Positions 8,824-17,771 of a DNA stretch of 64,000 nt are shown here, piece by piece. The first letter of the stretch is position 1; each line of letters opens with the position of its first letter. The notes beneath the pieces were generated by a model. That model was not told where the DNA came from. It searched no databases and was given only the letters and a program-made list of their open reading frames with translations. Source of the DNA: Vibrio agarilyticus (GTDB taxonomy: Bacteria > Pseudomonadota > Gammaproteobacteria > Enterobacterales > Vibrionaceae); the NCBI RefSeq assembly GCF_012641465.1, contig NZ_JABAIK010000003.1:62001-126000 (forward strand), read 5' to 3'. Position numbers and translations under genes: made by a program.

Positions 8824-9672
8824 ATGTTAGGTTGTGATAAACATGTTGCCGAAAGATTCGTCTTACGGGGTTTACCCTTGGCGGGTTTTAGTGTCATTTT
8901 AGGACTTATGCCTGCGATGGGAGTAGATGCAAAAAGCTTTGCCGATCCGTTGACCAAATTAGACAGTGAAAACTGGTGGATTGCGGATGGCTGGGCCAAT
9001 GGGTTTCCATTTTTAAACCGCTGGAGCGCAGAGTCCATCTCCTTCTCTGAGCATGGATTGGCAATATCTCTTGGACCGGATGGTCATCAGATCAGTAATA
9101 ACGAACGTTTCCAGCAGGGAGACGCAATTGATCTTGTCGGGGGAGAATATCGAACACACGGTTTCTACGGTTATGGGTGCTATGAAATTGAAATGAAACC
9201 TGTGCGAGCGCCGGGCGTCGTAACTTCTTTTTTTCTGTTTGCCGGACCGTATGATAAACCCAAGAATGGAAACGGTATTCATAATGAAATCGATATTGAA
9301 TTTCTTGGTTCAAATACCAATATGGTCCAGTTGAATTTTTGGACTGACGACGATGCTTATGCAAACAGTCATGAAACGTTAGTGTTTTTAGATTTTGACG
9401 CATCACAAGCATTTCATCACTATGCGATTGATTGGGGGCCGAAAGCTATTGAATGGTTCATTGATGGACGTTCGGTAATGAAATTTGATGATAGCCCTTA
9501 CGATCCCATTCCAAAAGTAAGTAGCTCAAGATTGCGTGTGATGGCTAATGTATGGGCGACTCACCCTAACATCTCGAATTGGGCGGGTTTGTACGATCAG
9601 AGAAATTTACAGCAGCATGTTGCGGAATATCGCAATTTTCGTTTCACTGCTCGTAAGCGTTGTCATTTTTAA
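8824..9672 (+). CDS. GH16 family beta-glucanase or transglycosylase, secreted
   Basis: 282 aa, with a hydrophobic N-terminal export signal of about 38 residues preceded by a polar stretch. The GH16 catalytic motif E-I-D-I-E is in NEIDIEFLG (about residue 157), giving nucleophile and acid/base Glu. HYAIDWGPKAIEWFIDG and VMANVWATHP match the usual C-terminal GH16 beta-sandwich strands. GH16 enzymes cleave beta-1,3, beta-1,4 or mixed-linkage glucans or galactans. Beside a GT2 synthase it probably trims or releases the nascent polymer. Its presence is the main reason for suspecting a beta-glucan product. Confidence 0.85.
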   Translation: MLGCDKHVAERFVLRGLPLAGFSVILGLMPAMGVDAKSFADPLTKLDSENWWIADGWANGFPFLNRWSAESISFSEHGLAISLGPDGHQISNNERFQQGDAIDLVGGEYRTHGFYGYGCYEIEMKPVRAPGVVTSFFLFAGPYDKPKNGNGIHNEIDIEFLGSNTNMVQLNFWTDDDAYANSHETLVFLDFDASQAFHHYAIDWGPKAIEWFIDGRSVMKFDDSPYDPIPKVSSSRLRVMANVWATHPNISNWAGLYDQRNLQQHVAEYRNFRFTARKRCHF

Positions 9673-9767
9673 ATTTAATGCTGCCATCACTTTGTTATGC
9701 AACTGGTTTGATACTAAGCTTTTTTTAGTAACTTTCTATAGCGAAAACAAAATAGCAAGGTGGTGGT

Positions 9768-11078
9768 ATGGCACTTCATACGTCAACAGGCAATTTTCTT
9801 AATCTTCTAAACAGTTCTCATCAGCATTTTGACTTAACCGATCATTCTCATCAGCGGCGCTTACTGTTTTTAGCCGACGAGTTATTGAAGCTGACATCAG
9901 TAAGCGTGGCGCAATTGCAGCAAGCTGCAACTGTTCACAACGCGCCTATCGAATTTCGTTTAGCTGTAAAATTGGTTGAATCCCGCCGAATGCTCACTCG
10001 GTTGACCGAACCGGTTAACGTTGCTGTGGTTTACGCTATGTGGGGGGAACATAACCGCTTACTGCCTAAGTCAGCAACCAATCTTAACGGCGAAGATGCG
10101 CTTCGCGTTAAGATTGAGCAGTTGCAATGGATCACTAAAGGCACCAATGTGAATTGGCAGTTGATTGCGGTTGATGATGGTTGCCCACACGGTAGTGCGC
10201 AATTAGCGCGAGAGATTTTGCAAGAATATCCAAGCTCAGTATCGGTACGCGTTGAAATACTGGAACTTGCGGCTGCATTGCCAGCTCAATCTGGTCCACT
10301 GCGCAATCTAGAATCTGCGGATGATTCGCGCAAAGGTGGTGCGATTATATTGGGGTGCGAGCGTGCGTTAGAGCGTCATGCTGACGCGGTTATTTATACT
10401 GATGCGGATAGCTCTGTTCATTTAGGCCAAATAGGGTTATTGCTGGCACCTTATGTTCACGAAGGCGCTGAAGTTGTATTGGGTAATCGTAAGGATCCAC
10501 TGTCAATTTTGGTCAAGCAAGAAGCGCGTTGGGGCGTCGGTATTAAAAGTTTGCGCCACATGCAACGCATGATTGGCCATGCCATCTTTGAGCAAGGGAT
10601 CAAGGACACGCAAGCGGCTTTTAAACTTTATAGCCGAAAAGCATTGGAATCCATTTTACAAGCACCAACAGTGTATGACTTTTCATTCGATACCGATTGG
10701 ATTTTTGCCGCTATGGCTGAAGAGTATACCTTTACTACCGTGCCTTTTGCGTTTATTGACTCAGCTGCCGAGTCGGCGTCAATCGTACAAGGTCCAATGA
10801 CCACTTGGTATGTTTTGCTTGATGGTCTGATTAAGTCCGCTCAGGCGCGAGGTGTTGAATATAATCAAGAAATGGCCGCGGTTTTTTACAGTGAAATTGA
10901 ATCTCACCACGATCTTGAATTGATTATTGATGTGTTACCGCCAGAATTGGCGCATGTTGATGATAAAGCTTTGGGAGACGCTTCAGTGATGTCGCCTCAA
11001 GCGATGCGAAATTGGATTTTAAGTGCAAAGGCGTTAGAACAGAAGTTGGAACAGATGTCAGCGACGCTGCCATCCTAA
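9768..11078 (+). CDS. Soluble GT2 family glycosyltransferase
   Basis: 436 aa with no membrane segment. A GT-A fold is indicated by VAVVYAMWGE, an IAVDDG strand (about residue 135) and the DxD motif YTDADSS (about 208). DTQAAFKLYSR, further on, is typical of dolichol-phosphate-mannose-synthase-like GT2 enzymes. SD AAGGTGG precedes ATG. It may make a primer, a side chain or a glycoside precursor for the locus. It sits 95 bp after the GH16 gene in the same orientation and is probably the last gene before ERIC-like copy 4. Confidence 0.8.
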   Translation: MALHTSTGNFLNLLNSSHQHFDLTDHSHQRRLLFLADELLKLTSVSVAQLQQAATVHNAPIEFRLAVKLVESRRMLTRLTEPVNVAVVYAMWGEHNRLLPKSATNLNGEDALRVKIEQLQWITKGTNVNWQLIAVDDGCPHGSAQLAREILQEYPSSVSVRVEILELAAALPAQSGPLRNLESADDSRKGGAIILGCERALERHADAVIYTDADSSVHLGQIGLLLAPYVHEGAEVVLGNRKDPLSILVKQEARWGVGIKSLRHMQRMIGHAIFEQGIKDTQAAFKLYSRKALESILQAPTVYDFSFDTDWIFAAMAEEYTFTTVPFAFIDSAAESASIVQGPMTTWYVLLDGLIKSAQARGVEYNQEMAAVFYSEIESHHDLELIIDVLPPELAHVDDKALGDASVMSPQAMRNWILSAKALEQKLEQMSATLPS

Positions 11079-11093
11079 TGGTGGCAATGCAGA

Positions 11094-11257
11094 TATACCC
11101 GTCCTACTTGAAGTTGCAGCGCTTTTTGTTAACGAGATAGGGACGGGCACTTACAAACCTCACCACATAGTTTATCTATGTTCATGAAGTGTCCACTAAG
11201 TGCTCAGAGGCTTTGTTTGCTGGTCGCTTACCTGCCTCTTCAAGTTGTTTGGGTATA
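11094..11257 (+). repeat. ERIC-like intergenic repeat, copy 4 (long variant)
   Basis: About 164 bp from TATACCCGTCCTACTTGAAG to GTTGTTTGGGTATA. It has an insertion in the middle, where CGAAGTGCTC in other copies becomes TGAAGTGTCCACTAAGTGCTC. It follows the last + strand gene of the polysaccharide locus. Confidence 0.75.
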
Positions 11258-11283
11258 AGTTGGCTGTATGCATGGATGTATTT

Positions 11284-11308
11284 ACCCCATGAATTGTGCT
11301 CATGGGGT
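11284..11308. terminator. Hairpin between convergent genes
   Basis: ACCCCATGA and TCATGGGGT form a perfect 9-bp stem around a 7-nt loop. The T-run afterwards is weak. It probably ends transcription between the + strand glycosyltransferase and the - strand Hpt gene. Confidence 0.45.
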
Positions 11309-11352
11309 CTTATTCGATGACCGCTTTTGCAATCGTGAATAACCCGCGAGGC

Positions 11353-11691
11353 TTACTCTGAATGAGCAAGTAAGGCTTCTTCGATCTGTTGGTTAATCAA
11401 AGCGATTTCTTTGAGCACTAATGTCACATCGTCAGCATCGGGTGCCTGGGCTTGAGCCGCACCTTGCTCCATTCTTTCTAGCACAGGAACGGCGATTTCC
11501 TCCCCTAAACTTGCCAAGATCCCTTTTAATGTATGCACTAAGTGGTGCAGTTCTTGCCAGTTTTTGTTGGCGATAGCTTGGCGGATTTCATTCACGGAAT
11601 CAAAGTGATCTTCTTGGTATGCCGATAGTACGGCAAAAATGACCTCTTGATCATTATCTAGATAGCTGTTCATAACATCAAAATCAATCAT
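11353..11691 (-). CDS. Hpt-domain phosphotransfer protein
   Basis: 112 aa, all helical. HLVHTLKGILASLG (about residues 50-63) is the Hpt signature with the phosphoacceptor His before TLKG. Hpt proteins relay phosphate between a hybrid kinase and a response regulator. It overlaps the upstream receiver-domain gene by 4 bp, so the two are co-translated and are probably partners. No histidine kinase is nearby, so the cognate hybrid kinase must be elsewhere. Confidence 0.85.
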   Translation of the reverse strand: MIDFDVMNSYLDNDQEVIFAVLSAYQEDHFDSVNEIRQAIANKNWQELHHLVHTLKGILASLGEEIAVPVLERMEQGAAQAQAPDADDVTLVLKEIALINQQIEEALLAHSE

Positions 11692-13259
11692 AGTGGCTCC
11701 GCTGGTGTTGAGATACTAAATGCTGTTGGCGGCGCAGTGAGAGGCGCCCGGTGTTGGTGTATTTTCAACCATCTTCCCCAATTAGGAGGAAGGTGCAATT
11801 GATTGAGTTCATCGCGATATTGATGAGTTTGTTTGTTGTTTTTCAACTTGTTCTGTGCGCGGTGCATGTAATGCATCTTTGCTTCGGCTGAATAAGGGTA
11901 TTGCTGTAGATGAACCTCTAGATCGTGAATGTCATTGGGGGGTGTTACTGCATCGTTGACAAACTCTGCTTGAGCACACTTAGTGGACTGATGTTGCTGG
12001 TTTATTTGCTGCAGTTCCTTGTGCATATGGAACTCGCCGAAATAGAGAAAACTGTTTATGTACTGCTCGAGTAGCAGCGAGGGACAAGCGAAAATATCTT
12101 GATAAAAAAAAGAGAGGCTCTTAAACAGTTTCTGGTGAGCGAGAAACGGATTTTGTTCATGCAGCAGAATATGGGTTTGAAATAGCGTCACTGCGGCATT
12201 GAGCTGAGCAATACGTTGAGGGGTTAATCGTCGTAATGCGACTTGAGCAAAGTTGCTAGTATGTTTTAAAAGCAGTTTTTTTGATTTGTTTTGATCTGTT
12301 GCGGTATAGACTGAACCGAGATCGTTAAGATAACTGAGCACCGCATTAAGCCAATTTTGATCTGCTAGTGATATATGGCCAGCAAAGGTATAGCCAATTT
12401 TGACTAGCGTTTCTTTTTGTTTGAGTTGAGCGGCAAGAAAGCTGGCGCGAATGGCGCGTTTACTGATACTCGGTGTGAGTTCAAACGCTTTTATAGCCCA
12501 TTTTAATGCCATTGGATGGTTGTGATTTTCTTGATAAAGCAAGCTGAGCTGGTCGAGTATGCGAATCGATAGTGGATTCTCAATTAAGAATTGATGCAGT
12601 AATTCAATCGCAGAACCAACTTCCCCGTGATGCTGGAGCACGACCGCTTGCGCAATCGCTTTTGTTGCATGGTTGCTCGTCTGCGACTGGGTTAATGCTT
12701 CTTTAAGGAGCAATACATTCGCATTACTCATTAAATCATCAAGGATCAGGGCTTCATGGGCAATTGCAAAGCGCGGATGAACAGGTTGATTTAGTGCTTG
12801 CTTTAATATGTCAAAGCGCTCGATTGGCAGTAGCGGGCCGAGCGCTTCTTTGAGTTCGATTTCGCCAAGAATTTGATCGATTTTTTCTTCAAGATGGCGC
12901 GTTTTAATTGGCTTTGAAATAAAGTGTTTGACCTTACCTGACAACGCGGTTAATACGGTTTGTTGTGTTGCGTCACCCGATATAATCAAAATACCAACTT
13001 TGTCATTTAATCGTCGATTTTGATGCAGTACTGAAACCAATTCAAAGCCATTTAGCGCCTGTTCGAGATGGTAGTCGATGATCAGTAGATGGAAGAAATA
13101 CTTATCGAGTAAAGGTAACGCATCTTCATAGCGAACGACGGAATAGACATTATCCCGGTGTAGGCCCATGCTGACTAACTGCTGTCTTACTAACACCGCG
13201 GCAGGTCTTGAATCATCAATAATGAGGACTTTTAATTCTGTTGCACGTCCTTTTATCAC
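11688..13259 (-). CDS. Response regulator: receiver domain plus helical-repeat output
   Basis: About 523 aa. Residues 10-130 form a CheY-like receiver: VLIIDDSR acidic pocket, LLIIDYHLE with phosphoacceptor Asp, IISGDA, and ISKPIK with the conserved Lys. The remaining ~390 residues are helical, TPR-like arrays with no DNA-binding or enzymatic domain, suggesting output by protein contact. The chosen start is a GTG with SD GGAG 6 nt upstream. Upstream in-frame starts at 13301 and 13361 lack an SD, and the longer reading frame runs into a repeat palindrome. It is co-translated with the Hpt gene. Confidence 0.8.
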   Translation of the reverse strand: MIKGRATELKVLIIDDSRPAAVLVRQQLVSMGLHRDNVYSVVRYEDALPLLDKYFFHLLIIDYHLEQALNGFELVSVLHQNRRLNDKVGILIISGDATQQTVLTALSGKVKHFISKPIKTRHLEEKIDQILGEIELKEALGPLLPIERFDILKQALNQPVHPRFAIAHEALILDDLMSNANVLLLKEALTQSQTSNHATKAIAQAVVLQHHGEVGSAIELLHQFLIENPLSIRILDQLSLLYQENHNHPMALKWAIKAFELTPSISKRAIRASFLAAQLKQKETLVKIGYTFAGHISLADQNWLNAVLSYLNDLGSVYTATDQNKSKKLLLKHTSNFAQVALRRLTPQRIAQLNAAVTLFQTHILLHEQNPFLAHQKLFKSLSFFYQDIFACPSLLLEQYINSFLYFGEFHMHKELQQINQQHQSTKCAQAEFVNDAVTPPNDIHDLEVHLQQYPYSAEAKMHYMHRAQNKLKNNKQTHQYRDELNQLHLPPNWGRWLKIHQHRAPLTAPPTAFSISTPAEPL

Positions 13260-13321
13260 AAGAGACTCCATGTAGATAGCGATGGATTGTATCGACGGCA
13301 TTAAACCGTAGCGAGTATTGA

Positions 13322-13354
13322 TATACCCACGCATCTTGAGGTTACTTGGGTATA
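13322..13354. repeat. 33-bp palindromic remnant with TATACCC/GGGTATA ends
   Basis: TATACCCACGCATCTTGAGG is followed by TTACTTGGGTATA. This equals the two ends of the 282-bp element joined together. It lies in the leader of the response-regulator gene and creates a false N-terminal extension of its reading frame. Confidence 0.6.
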
Positions 13355-13470
13355 CGCACACTGTTGATTATAGTGCATGGAAATAAAACGCAAGAATTTA
13401 ATCCTGAACGACATAAACTCGGTTGTTGCGTCTAACCTAAAAAGGATGGTCAATGGATGAGGAGGTTTAA

Positions 13471-13764
13471 ATGATATCGGTACACAGGGATTACGTTTTG
13501 GCAGACACATCTTTAATGCATATTCACATTGAGGTTAATCCAACGGGGAAGTTGGATTTAAAGGTTTGTGAGACGCAAGTGCACCATGTGACTGAATTTG
13601 ACAATATCCGTTTTGATGTCGGCCAAAATAAAACGGTGCTATTGGGGACGGATCACAGTAATCCATGGCAATACACTTTGTCGTCAAAAGACGCCGTCGA
13701 GTTGAATCATCTTATCGCAGAGGCAAGTGAGCAGTTGGAGATTTTGTTGCGTGATCTTGTGTGA
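13471..13764 (+). CDS. Conserved-looking small protein of unknown function
   Basis: 97 aa with an excellent SD (GAGGAGG, 5 nt before ATG). It has no signal peptide or membrane segment. The N-terminal two thirds alternate polar and hydrophobic residues as in beta-strands (MHIHIEVNP, LDLKVCETQV, KTVLLGTDHS). The C-terminus is a helix (AVELNHLIAEASEQLEILL). I do not recognise the family. It is divergent from the response-regulator gene and convergent with the thiamin operon. Confidence 0.7.
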   Translation: MISVHRDYVLADTSLMHIHIEVNPTGKLDLKVCETQVHHVTEFDNIRFDVGQNKTVLLGTDHSNPWQYTLSSKDAVELNHLIAEASEQLEILLRDLV

Positions 13765-13792
13765 TTTACCAATTTTAAGTAAGACGAGGATA

Positions 13793-13826
13793 CCCTAATT
13801 GAGGCTTTGTTTGGCATCAATTAGGG
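13793..13826. terminator. Stem-loop between unknown gene and thiE
   Basis: CCCTAATTGA and TCAATTAGGG form a perfect 10-bp stem with a 14-nt loop. There is no long T-run. It is placed to end both the + strand gene and the - strand thiamin operon. Confidence 0.5.
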
Positions 13827-13836
13827 CTGGTTGATA

Positions 13837-14490
13837 TCAACGTTTACCGTGATGCTGAGCGATAAGTTGGCGCAAATCGTGCGCTGCCTTTTGAGGATCC
13901 TTGGCGTGAGAAATAGCGGATACAATGGCAAGGCCATCAACCCCTGTTTCACAAATTGACGGTACATTACTGCTGTCAATCCCACCGATGGCAACAATTG
14001 GTAGCGTGCAGTGGTCTAACGCATAGCGCAATCCATTCAGACCCCAATAGGTTTGCGTGTCGGTTTTGGTTGCGGTTGGATAGATAGCGCTGAGCCCAAT
14101 ATAGTCGATAGGCAAATTGGCGCACTCTTGTAACTGTTGATGATTTTCAATCGAGAGTCCAAGCAGTTTTTCATTACCGATGAGCTGTCTTGCCACGGCA
14201 GCAGGCATATCCGTTTGACCGAGATGGACACCGTCTGCGTCGACCGCAAGCGCAACATCCACTCGGTCATTGATGATTAAAGGGACATGAGTCCCTTCAA
14301 GTGCTTTTTTCACTGCAAAGGCTCGAGCCATAAACTCTCGAACATCGCCATGTTTTTCGCGCACTTGAACCATAGTCACTCCACCAGCAACAGCTTGACG
14401 AACCACGTTAACCAAGGTATCTAGGTCTTGTTTGTCGTCGGTAACCAAATAGAGTAAATAGGGATTAGGCGCGTGATTTAAGTGTGACAT
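13837..14490 (-). CDS. thiE: Thiamine phosphate synthase
   Basis: 217 aa. ThiE joins HMP-PP and THZ-P to thiamin phosphate. The TIM-barrel motifs are MVQVREK (about 41-47), LIINDRVDVALAVDADGVHLGQ and YIGLSAIYPTATKTD with the phosphate loop, then VAIGGID near 165. It is the last gene of the thiamin operon, and its ATG overlaps the thiM stop by one base. Length is normal for the family. Confidence 0.95.
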   Translation of the reverse strand: MSHLNHAPNPYLLYLVTDDKQDLDTLVNVVRQAVAGGVTMVQVREKHGDVREFMARAFAVKKALEGTHVPLIINDRVDVALAVDADGVHLGQTDMPAAVARQLIGNEKLLGLSIENHQQLQECANLPIDYIGLSAIYPTATKTDTQTYWGLNGLRYALDHCTLPIVAIGGIDSSNVPSICETGVDGLAIVSAISHAKDPQKAAHDLRQLIAQHHGKR

Positions 14491-15284
14491 TAGGGGGTCA
14501 CCACCATAGCGAGTCGCGCTGCGAGTGTTTCAGCATTTAACTGATACAGCGCATCAAGTAGATGCATTTGCAATGAGCCTGGTCCTTGCGATTGCTCAGC
14601 CGCGATTTCACCGGCAACGCCTAGCACTGCAGCGGCGGCAGCTCCACTCATTTCACCAACAGCAGCAAATGCACCAGTGAGCGCGCTAAGTGTACACCCC
14701 ATCCCCGTCACGTGAGGCATCATGGCATCGCCATTGTTGAGCGAGATGGTGTGTGATGGTGTGACGATATAATCTGTCGCACCTGAAATGACCACATTGG
14801 CTTGATACGTCGTCATCAAATGACGAGCGGCATCCAGCGCGGCCTCACTACTGTCGAGTGCATCAACGCCTTTGCTTTTCGACATTTCTCCCGCAAGAGC
14901 AATCACTTCTGAAGCATTGGCGCGAATAATAAGCTGGTTAGCAAGCTGAGCAAACTCTCGTGCTGTCTCGGTGCGAAGTGCGCTGGCACCGCAACCAACG
15001 GGGTCAAGTATCACTGGTCGATGATTGACATTGGCTTGCTCGATGGCAAAGCGCATACGAGGGATCCATTGGCTGTCTAGTGTGCCAATGTTGATCACGA
15101 GCGCGCCACAAAATGACATCATCTCGGCCATTTCTTGTTGTGAGTGAGCCATGATTGGCGACGCGCCAAGGGCCAGCAATCCGTTGGCCGTATTATTCAT
15201 CACAACATAGTTGGTGATGTTCACCACGAGTGGTTTTTGTTCCCGCACTTGATTTAATGCGTTAATGATCGATTCAATATTCAT
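14490..15284 (-). CDS. thiM: Hydroxyethylthiazole kinase
   Basis: 264 aa. It phosphorylates salvaged hydroxyethylthiazole (THZ). Ribokinase-like motifs are visible: [20 protein letters not shown] near residues 20-40, [14 protein letters not shown] near 95-108, and GTGCTLSAL-type [16 protein letters not shown] near 190-210 with the anion hole. It provides the thiazole half for ThiE. It lies 11 bp after tenA. Confidence 0.95.
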   Translation of the reverse strand: MNIESIINALNQVREQKPLVVNITNYVVMNNTANGLLALGASPIMAHSQQEMAEMMSFCGALVINIGTLDSQWIPRMRFAIEQANVNHRPVILDPVGCGASALRTETAREFAQLANQLIIRANASEVIALAGEMSKSKGVDALDSSEAALDAARHLMTTYQANVVISGATDYIVTPSHTISLNNGDAMMPHVTGMGCTLSALTGAFAAVGEMSGAAAAAVLGVAGEIAAEQSQGPGSLQMHLLDALYQLNAETLAARLAMVVTP

Positions 15285-15295
15285 GCAGACATTCC

Positions 15296-16003
15296 TTAAG
15301 CTTTGGTTACATTGTTTTGAATTGCATTAGCGCGGGTCAAAACGGCATCAAGGCCTTGCTGCCAGAATGCCACTTCCATTCGAGTTGCGGTTCGAAAAAC
15401 GTGGATAAGATTTTGCCCACGTGGACTGTGTAGATCAATCTCGGCTAATAGTTGGTCAAAATGGGTGGCACCTTTGGCAGCGCCTTGTTGAAATTCCTCG
15501 CCGCTGTATAGTGCTAGCCAACTTTGATAAAGATTATTATCCCAAACGGTGGTTGAGGCTTCACCAAGCATTTTTCCAATTGCGGCGTAGCCAATTGAAC
15601 AGGGCGCCAGCGCCGCATAGAGTTCGACTAAATCCCCAGTCATTCCCGCGTCTAAGACATAACGTGTGTATGCCACGGTGCCGAAATCTTCGTCTTCATT
15701 TTCGAGATCATATTCACTCAAGCCCCAATTGGCACAGTATTGAACATGGTGCGCGATTTCAGAATCAAGTAACGCGTGAACGCTAGGAAGCGCGCGACGC
15801 ATATCCTCCAGTGTTCGCGCTTTATAGATCGCCAGAGCATAAGCTCGGGCATACTGTTTTAGAAACAGAAAATCTTGTTTTAGATAGTGCAAAAAGCACT
15901 CAGGTGCGAGCGTGCCAGCAGCCAATTGTTGTACGAATGGGTGCTCCGTATAGGCCTGCCAATCGGGTTCACAAGCTGAGATCAAATCTTGATAACGCAT
16001 CAT
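15296..16003 (-). CDS. tenA: Aminopyrimidine aminohydrolase (thiaminase II)
   Basis: 235 aa, helical TenA fold. The catalytic Cys is in APCSIGYA (about residue 134). [17 protein letters not shown] near 41-57 matches the pyrimidine-binding segment, and the C-terminal Glu-containing helix is present. TenA converts aminomethyl-HMP from degraded thiamin to HMP. Its place beside an HMP-precursor ABC transporter and thiM/thiD/thiE supports a base-salvage role. It overlaps the thiY stop by 4 bp. Confidence 0.93.
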   Translation of the reverse strand: MMRYQDLISACEPDWQAYTEHPFVQQLAAGTLAPECFLHYLKQDFLFLKQYARAYALAIYKARTLEDMRRALPSVHALLDSEIAHHVQYCANWGLSEYDLENEDEDFGTVAYTRYVLDAGMTGDLVELYAALAPCSIGYAAIGKMLGEASTTVWDNNLYQSWLALYSGEEFQQGAAKGATHFDQLLAEIDLHSPRGQNLIHVFRTATRMEVAFWQQGLDAVLTRANAIQNNVTKA

Positions 16004-16944
16004 TGTAGCTCCAGCACATAATCTTGTGCTTTAGGTAGTGAGGTAATAATTTTTTGGCTGTACATAAAGTGGGCGTAGTCGTCGTAGCGTTTCAGGTCGA
16101 CAGCAGCAGGTCGCAATGCAAAGCGCGTTAGAGTATCGCGCCACGCACGTTGATTTAATTCATTGTTTAAGGTGTCTGGTGCATAGGCGACAAATTGTTG
16201 CCACGATGCTTCAGGGTGATTGACGATGTACATCGTGGCTTTTTCAATCGCTGCATTAAAGCCTTTTAGCGCTTGAGCATCATAGGTATTGGCGTTGGCG
16301 ACAAACACCAATTCGTCATAGCTCGGCACACCAAATTCTTCAGGGAAAAAGGCTTTTGCTTTGTAGCCTTCTAATGCTAATTGATTGGTTTCAAAATTGC
16401 GCAGCCCCCCCCAGATGGCATCCACTTTTCCAGAGGCAAGCGATGAGGAAAGCGCCCAACCAATATTAATGGTTTCGACCTCATCATACGCAACATCTAC
16501 GCTACGAAGCATGGTGCCAATGGTCGCTTCTTCATTGCCGGCGATAGCAATGCCAATCTTCTTATGCTTTAAATCGGCCAATGAGTCGATTTTGCCGTTA
16601 TCAAGTACCATTAATGTGTTGAGAGGCGTCGCAATAAGTGTCGCTGCTCGTACCAAAGGCAATCCTGCTGCAACATCAATGGTTAAGCTGGGCTGATAAG
16701 AAATGGCCAAATCCACTTTGCCTGCCGCTACTAACTTAGGTGGGGTGCTTGGATCGGCGGGCTCTTGAATCACAACATTGAGCCCTTGTTCGCTAAAATA
16801 ACCGCGTTGTTTGGCGATAACGATAGGACCGTGATTTGGATTAACGAACCAATCCAACATTAACGTCAGATCTTGATTCGCCGCTTGTAACGGTAAGCTA
16901 ATAAGACTAATAAAGGCGAGCGAAATCGTGGATAATAGTTTCAC
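16000..16944 (-). CDS. thiY: ThiY-like periplasmic pyrimidine-precursor binding protein
   Basis: About 314 aa from a GTG start with SD AGGAG. This start puts the signal peptide at the N-terminus (KLLSTISLAFISLISLPLQA); the ATG 33 bp upstream would add a polar extension. NMT1/THI5-like fold with WFVNPNHGPIVIAK near the mature N-terminus, KVDLAISYQPS, and SGKVDAIWGG. ThiY binds formylaminopyrimidine or HMP-type thiamin breakdown products for import. It is the solute-binding part of the ThiXYZ importer encoded here. Confidence 0.88.
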   Translation of the reverse strand: MKLLSTISLAFISLISLPLQAANQDLTLMLDWFVNPNHGPIVIAKQRGYFSEQGLNVVIQEPADPSTPPKLVAAGKVDLAISYQPSLTIDVAAGLPLVRAATLIATPLNTLMVLDNGKIDSLADLKHKKIGIAIAGNEEATIGTMLRSVDVAYDEVETINIGWALSSSLASGKVDAIWGGLRNFETNQLALEGYKAKAFFPEEFGVPSYDELVFVANANTYDAQALKGFNAAIEKATMYIVNHPEASWQQFVAYAPDTLNNELNQRAWRDTLTRFALRPAAVDLKRYDDYAHFMYSQKIITSLPKAQDYVLELQ

Positions 16945-16961
16945 TTCATTTCTCCTAATGG

Positions 16962-17771
16962 TTATTGATTTTCCCAAGGGATCAGAATCTTAAGTAATTT
17001 ATCGGTAACGAAATATAAGGTGATAGAGAGCACCGCGAGAATAAATAAGGCGGCAAACATTTCGTCGATGATCATGCGAGCATTAGCTTGCAACATTAAG
17101 TAGCCCAAGCCGCCGCTGGAGCCGACCCATTCACCAACCACGGCGCCGATCGGTGCGATTACGACCGCAATACGAACGCCAGAAGCGAGAGTCGGCATGG
17201 CTGCTGGAAGTTGAATTTGGCGTAAACGTTGCCAGCGATTGGCGCCCATTGTTGTGGCCAAATCAAGGTAGCCGCGCGGCGTGTTGCGTAGGCCGTCATA
17301 ACAGCATGTGGTGACTGGGAAAAAGATAATGATTGCCGCCATAACCACTTTTGAGCTAACACCATAACCAAGCCAAAGCATTAATACCGGAGCAATAGCA
17401 AAAACGGGTATCGCTTGACTGGCAATCAAAATGGGCAGTAACCAGCGTTTGAGCGGCTCAAACAGCAGCATTTGCAAGGCAAAAAACAGGCCCATGCTTA
17501 AGCCAAGGAGTAGGCCAAGAAAGATCTCTTGCGCGGTTATCCAAGTGTTCTTCAGTAGGACCTCTTGGCGCGTAAGCAATTTATGTAACACATCATGCGG
17601 CGCAGGCAGTATAAAGCTTGGCATCTCAAATAATACCACCACCAGTTGCCACGTACCGAGCACGAAGAGCGCGCTGATCAGTAAGCGAGCCGCTGAATGA
17701 GAAAGCAGACGGCGAATCGAGCTAGGATGTGATGTGCTTAGAGGAGGAAGGGAGGCGTTTGCGTTAGGCAT
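16962..17771 (-). CDS. thiX: ThiX-like ABC transporter permease
   Basis: 269 aa with about six membrane helices. The cytoplasmic coupling motif is TTMGANRWQRLRQIQLPAAM, the EAA loop (about residues 170-190). The family is the SsuC/TauC/ThiX permease type. It overlaps the ATPase gene by 8 bp and lies 17 bp before thiY, so it is the membrane part of the pyrimidine-precursor importer. Confidence 0.88.
   Translation of the reverse strand: MPNANASLPPLSTSHPSSIRRLLSHSAARLLISALFVLGTWQLVVVLFEMPSFILPAPHDVLHKLLTRQEVLLKNTWITAQEIFLGLLLGLSMGLFFALQMLLFEPLKRWLLPILIASQAIPVFAIAPVLMLWLGYGVSSKVVMAAIIIFFPVTTCCYDGLRNTPRGYLDLATTMGANRWQRLRQIQLPAAMPTLASGVRIAVVIAPIGAVVGEWVGSSGGLGYLMLQANARMIIDEMFAALFILAVLSITLYFVTDKLLKILIPWENQ

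Noticed and set aside
13259-13361. N-terminal extension of the response regulator
   Set aside because: The extra residues come from a palindromic repeat remnant and have no SD; the GTG at 13259 has SD GGAG.
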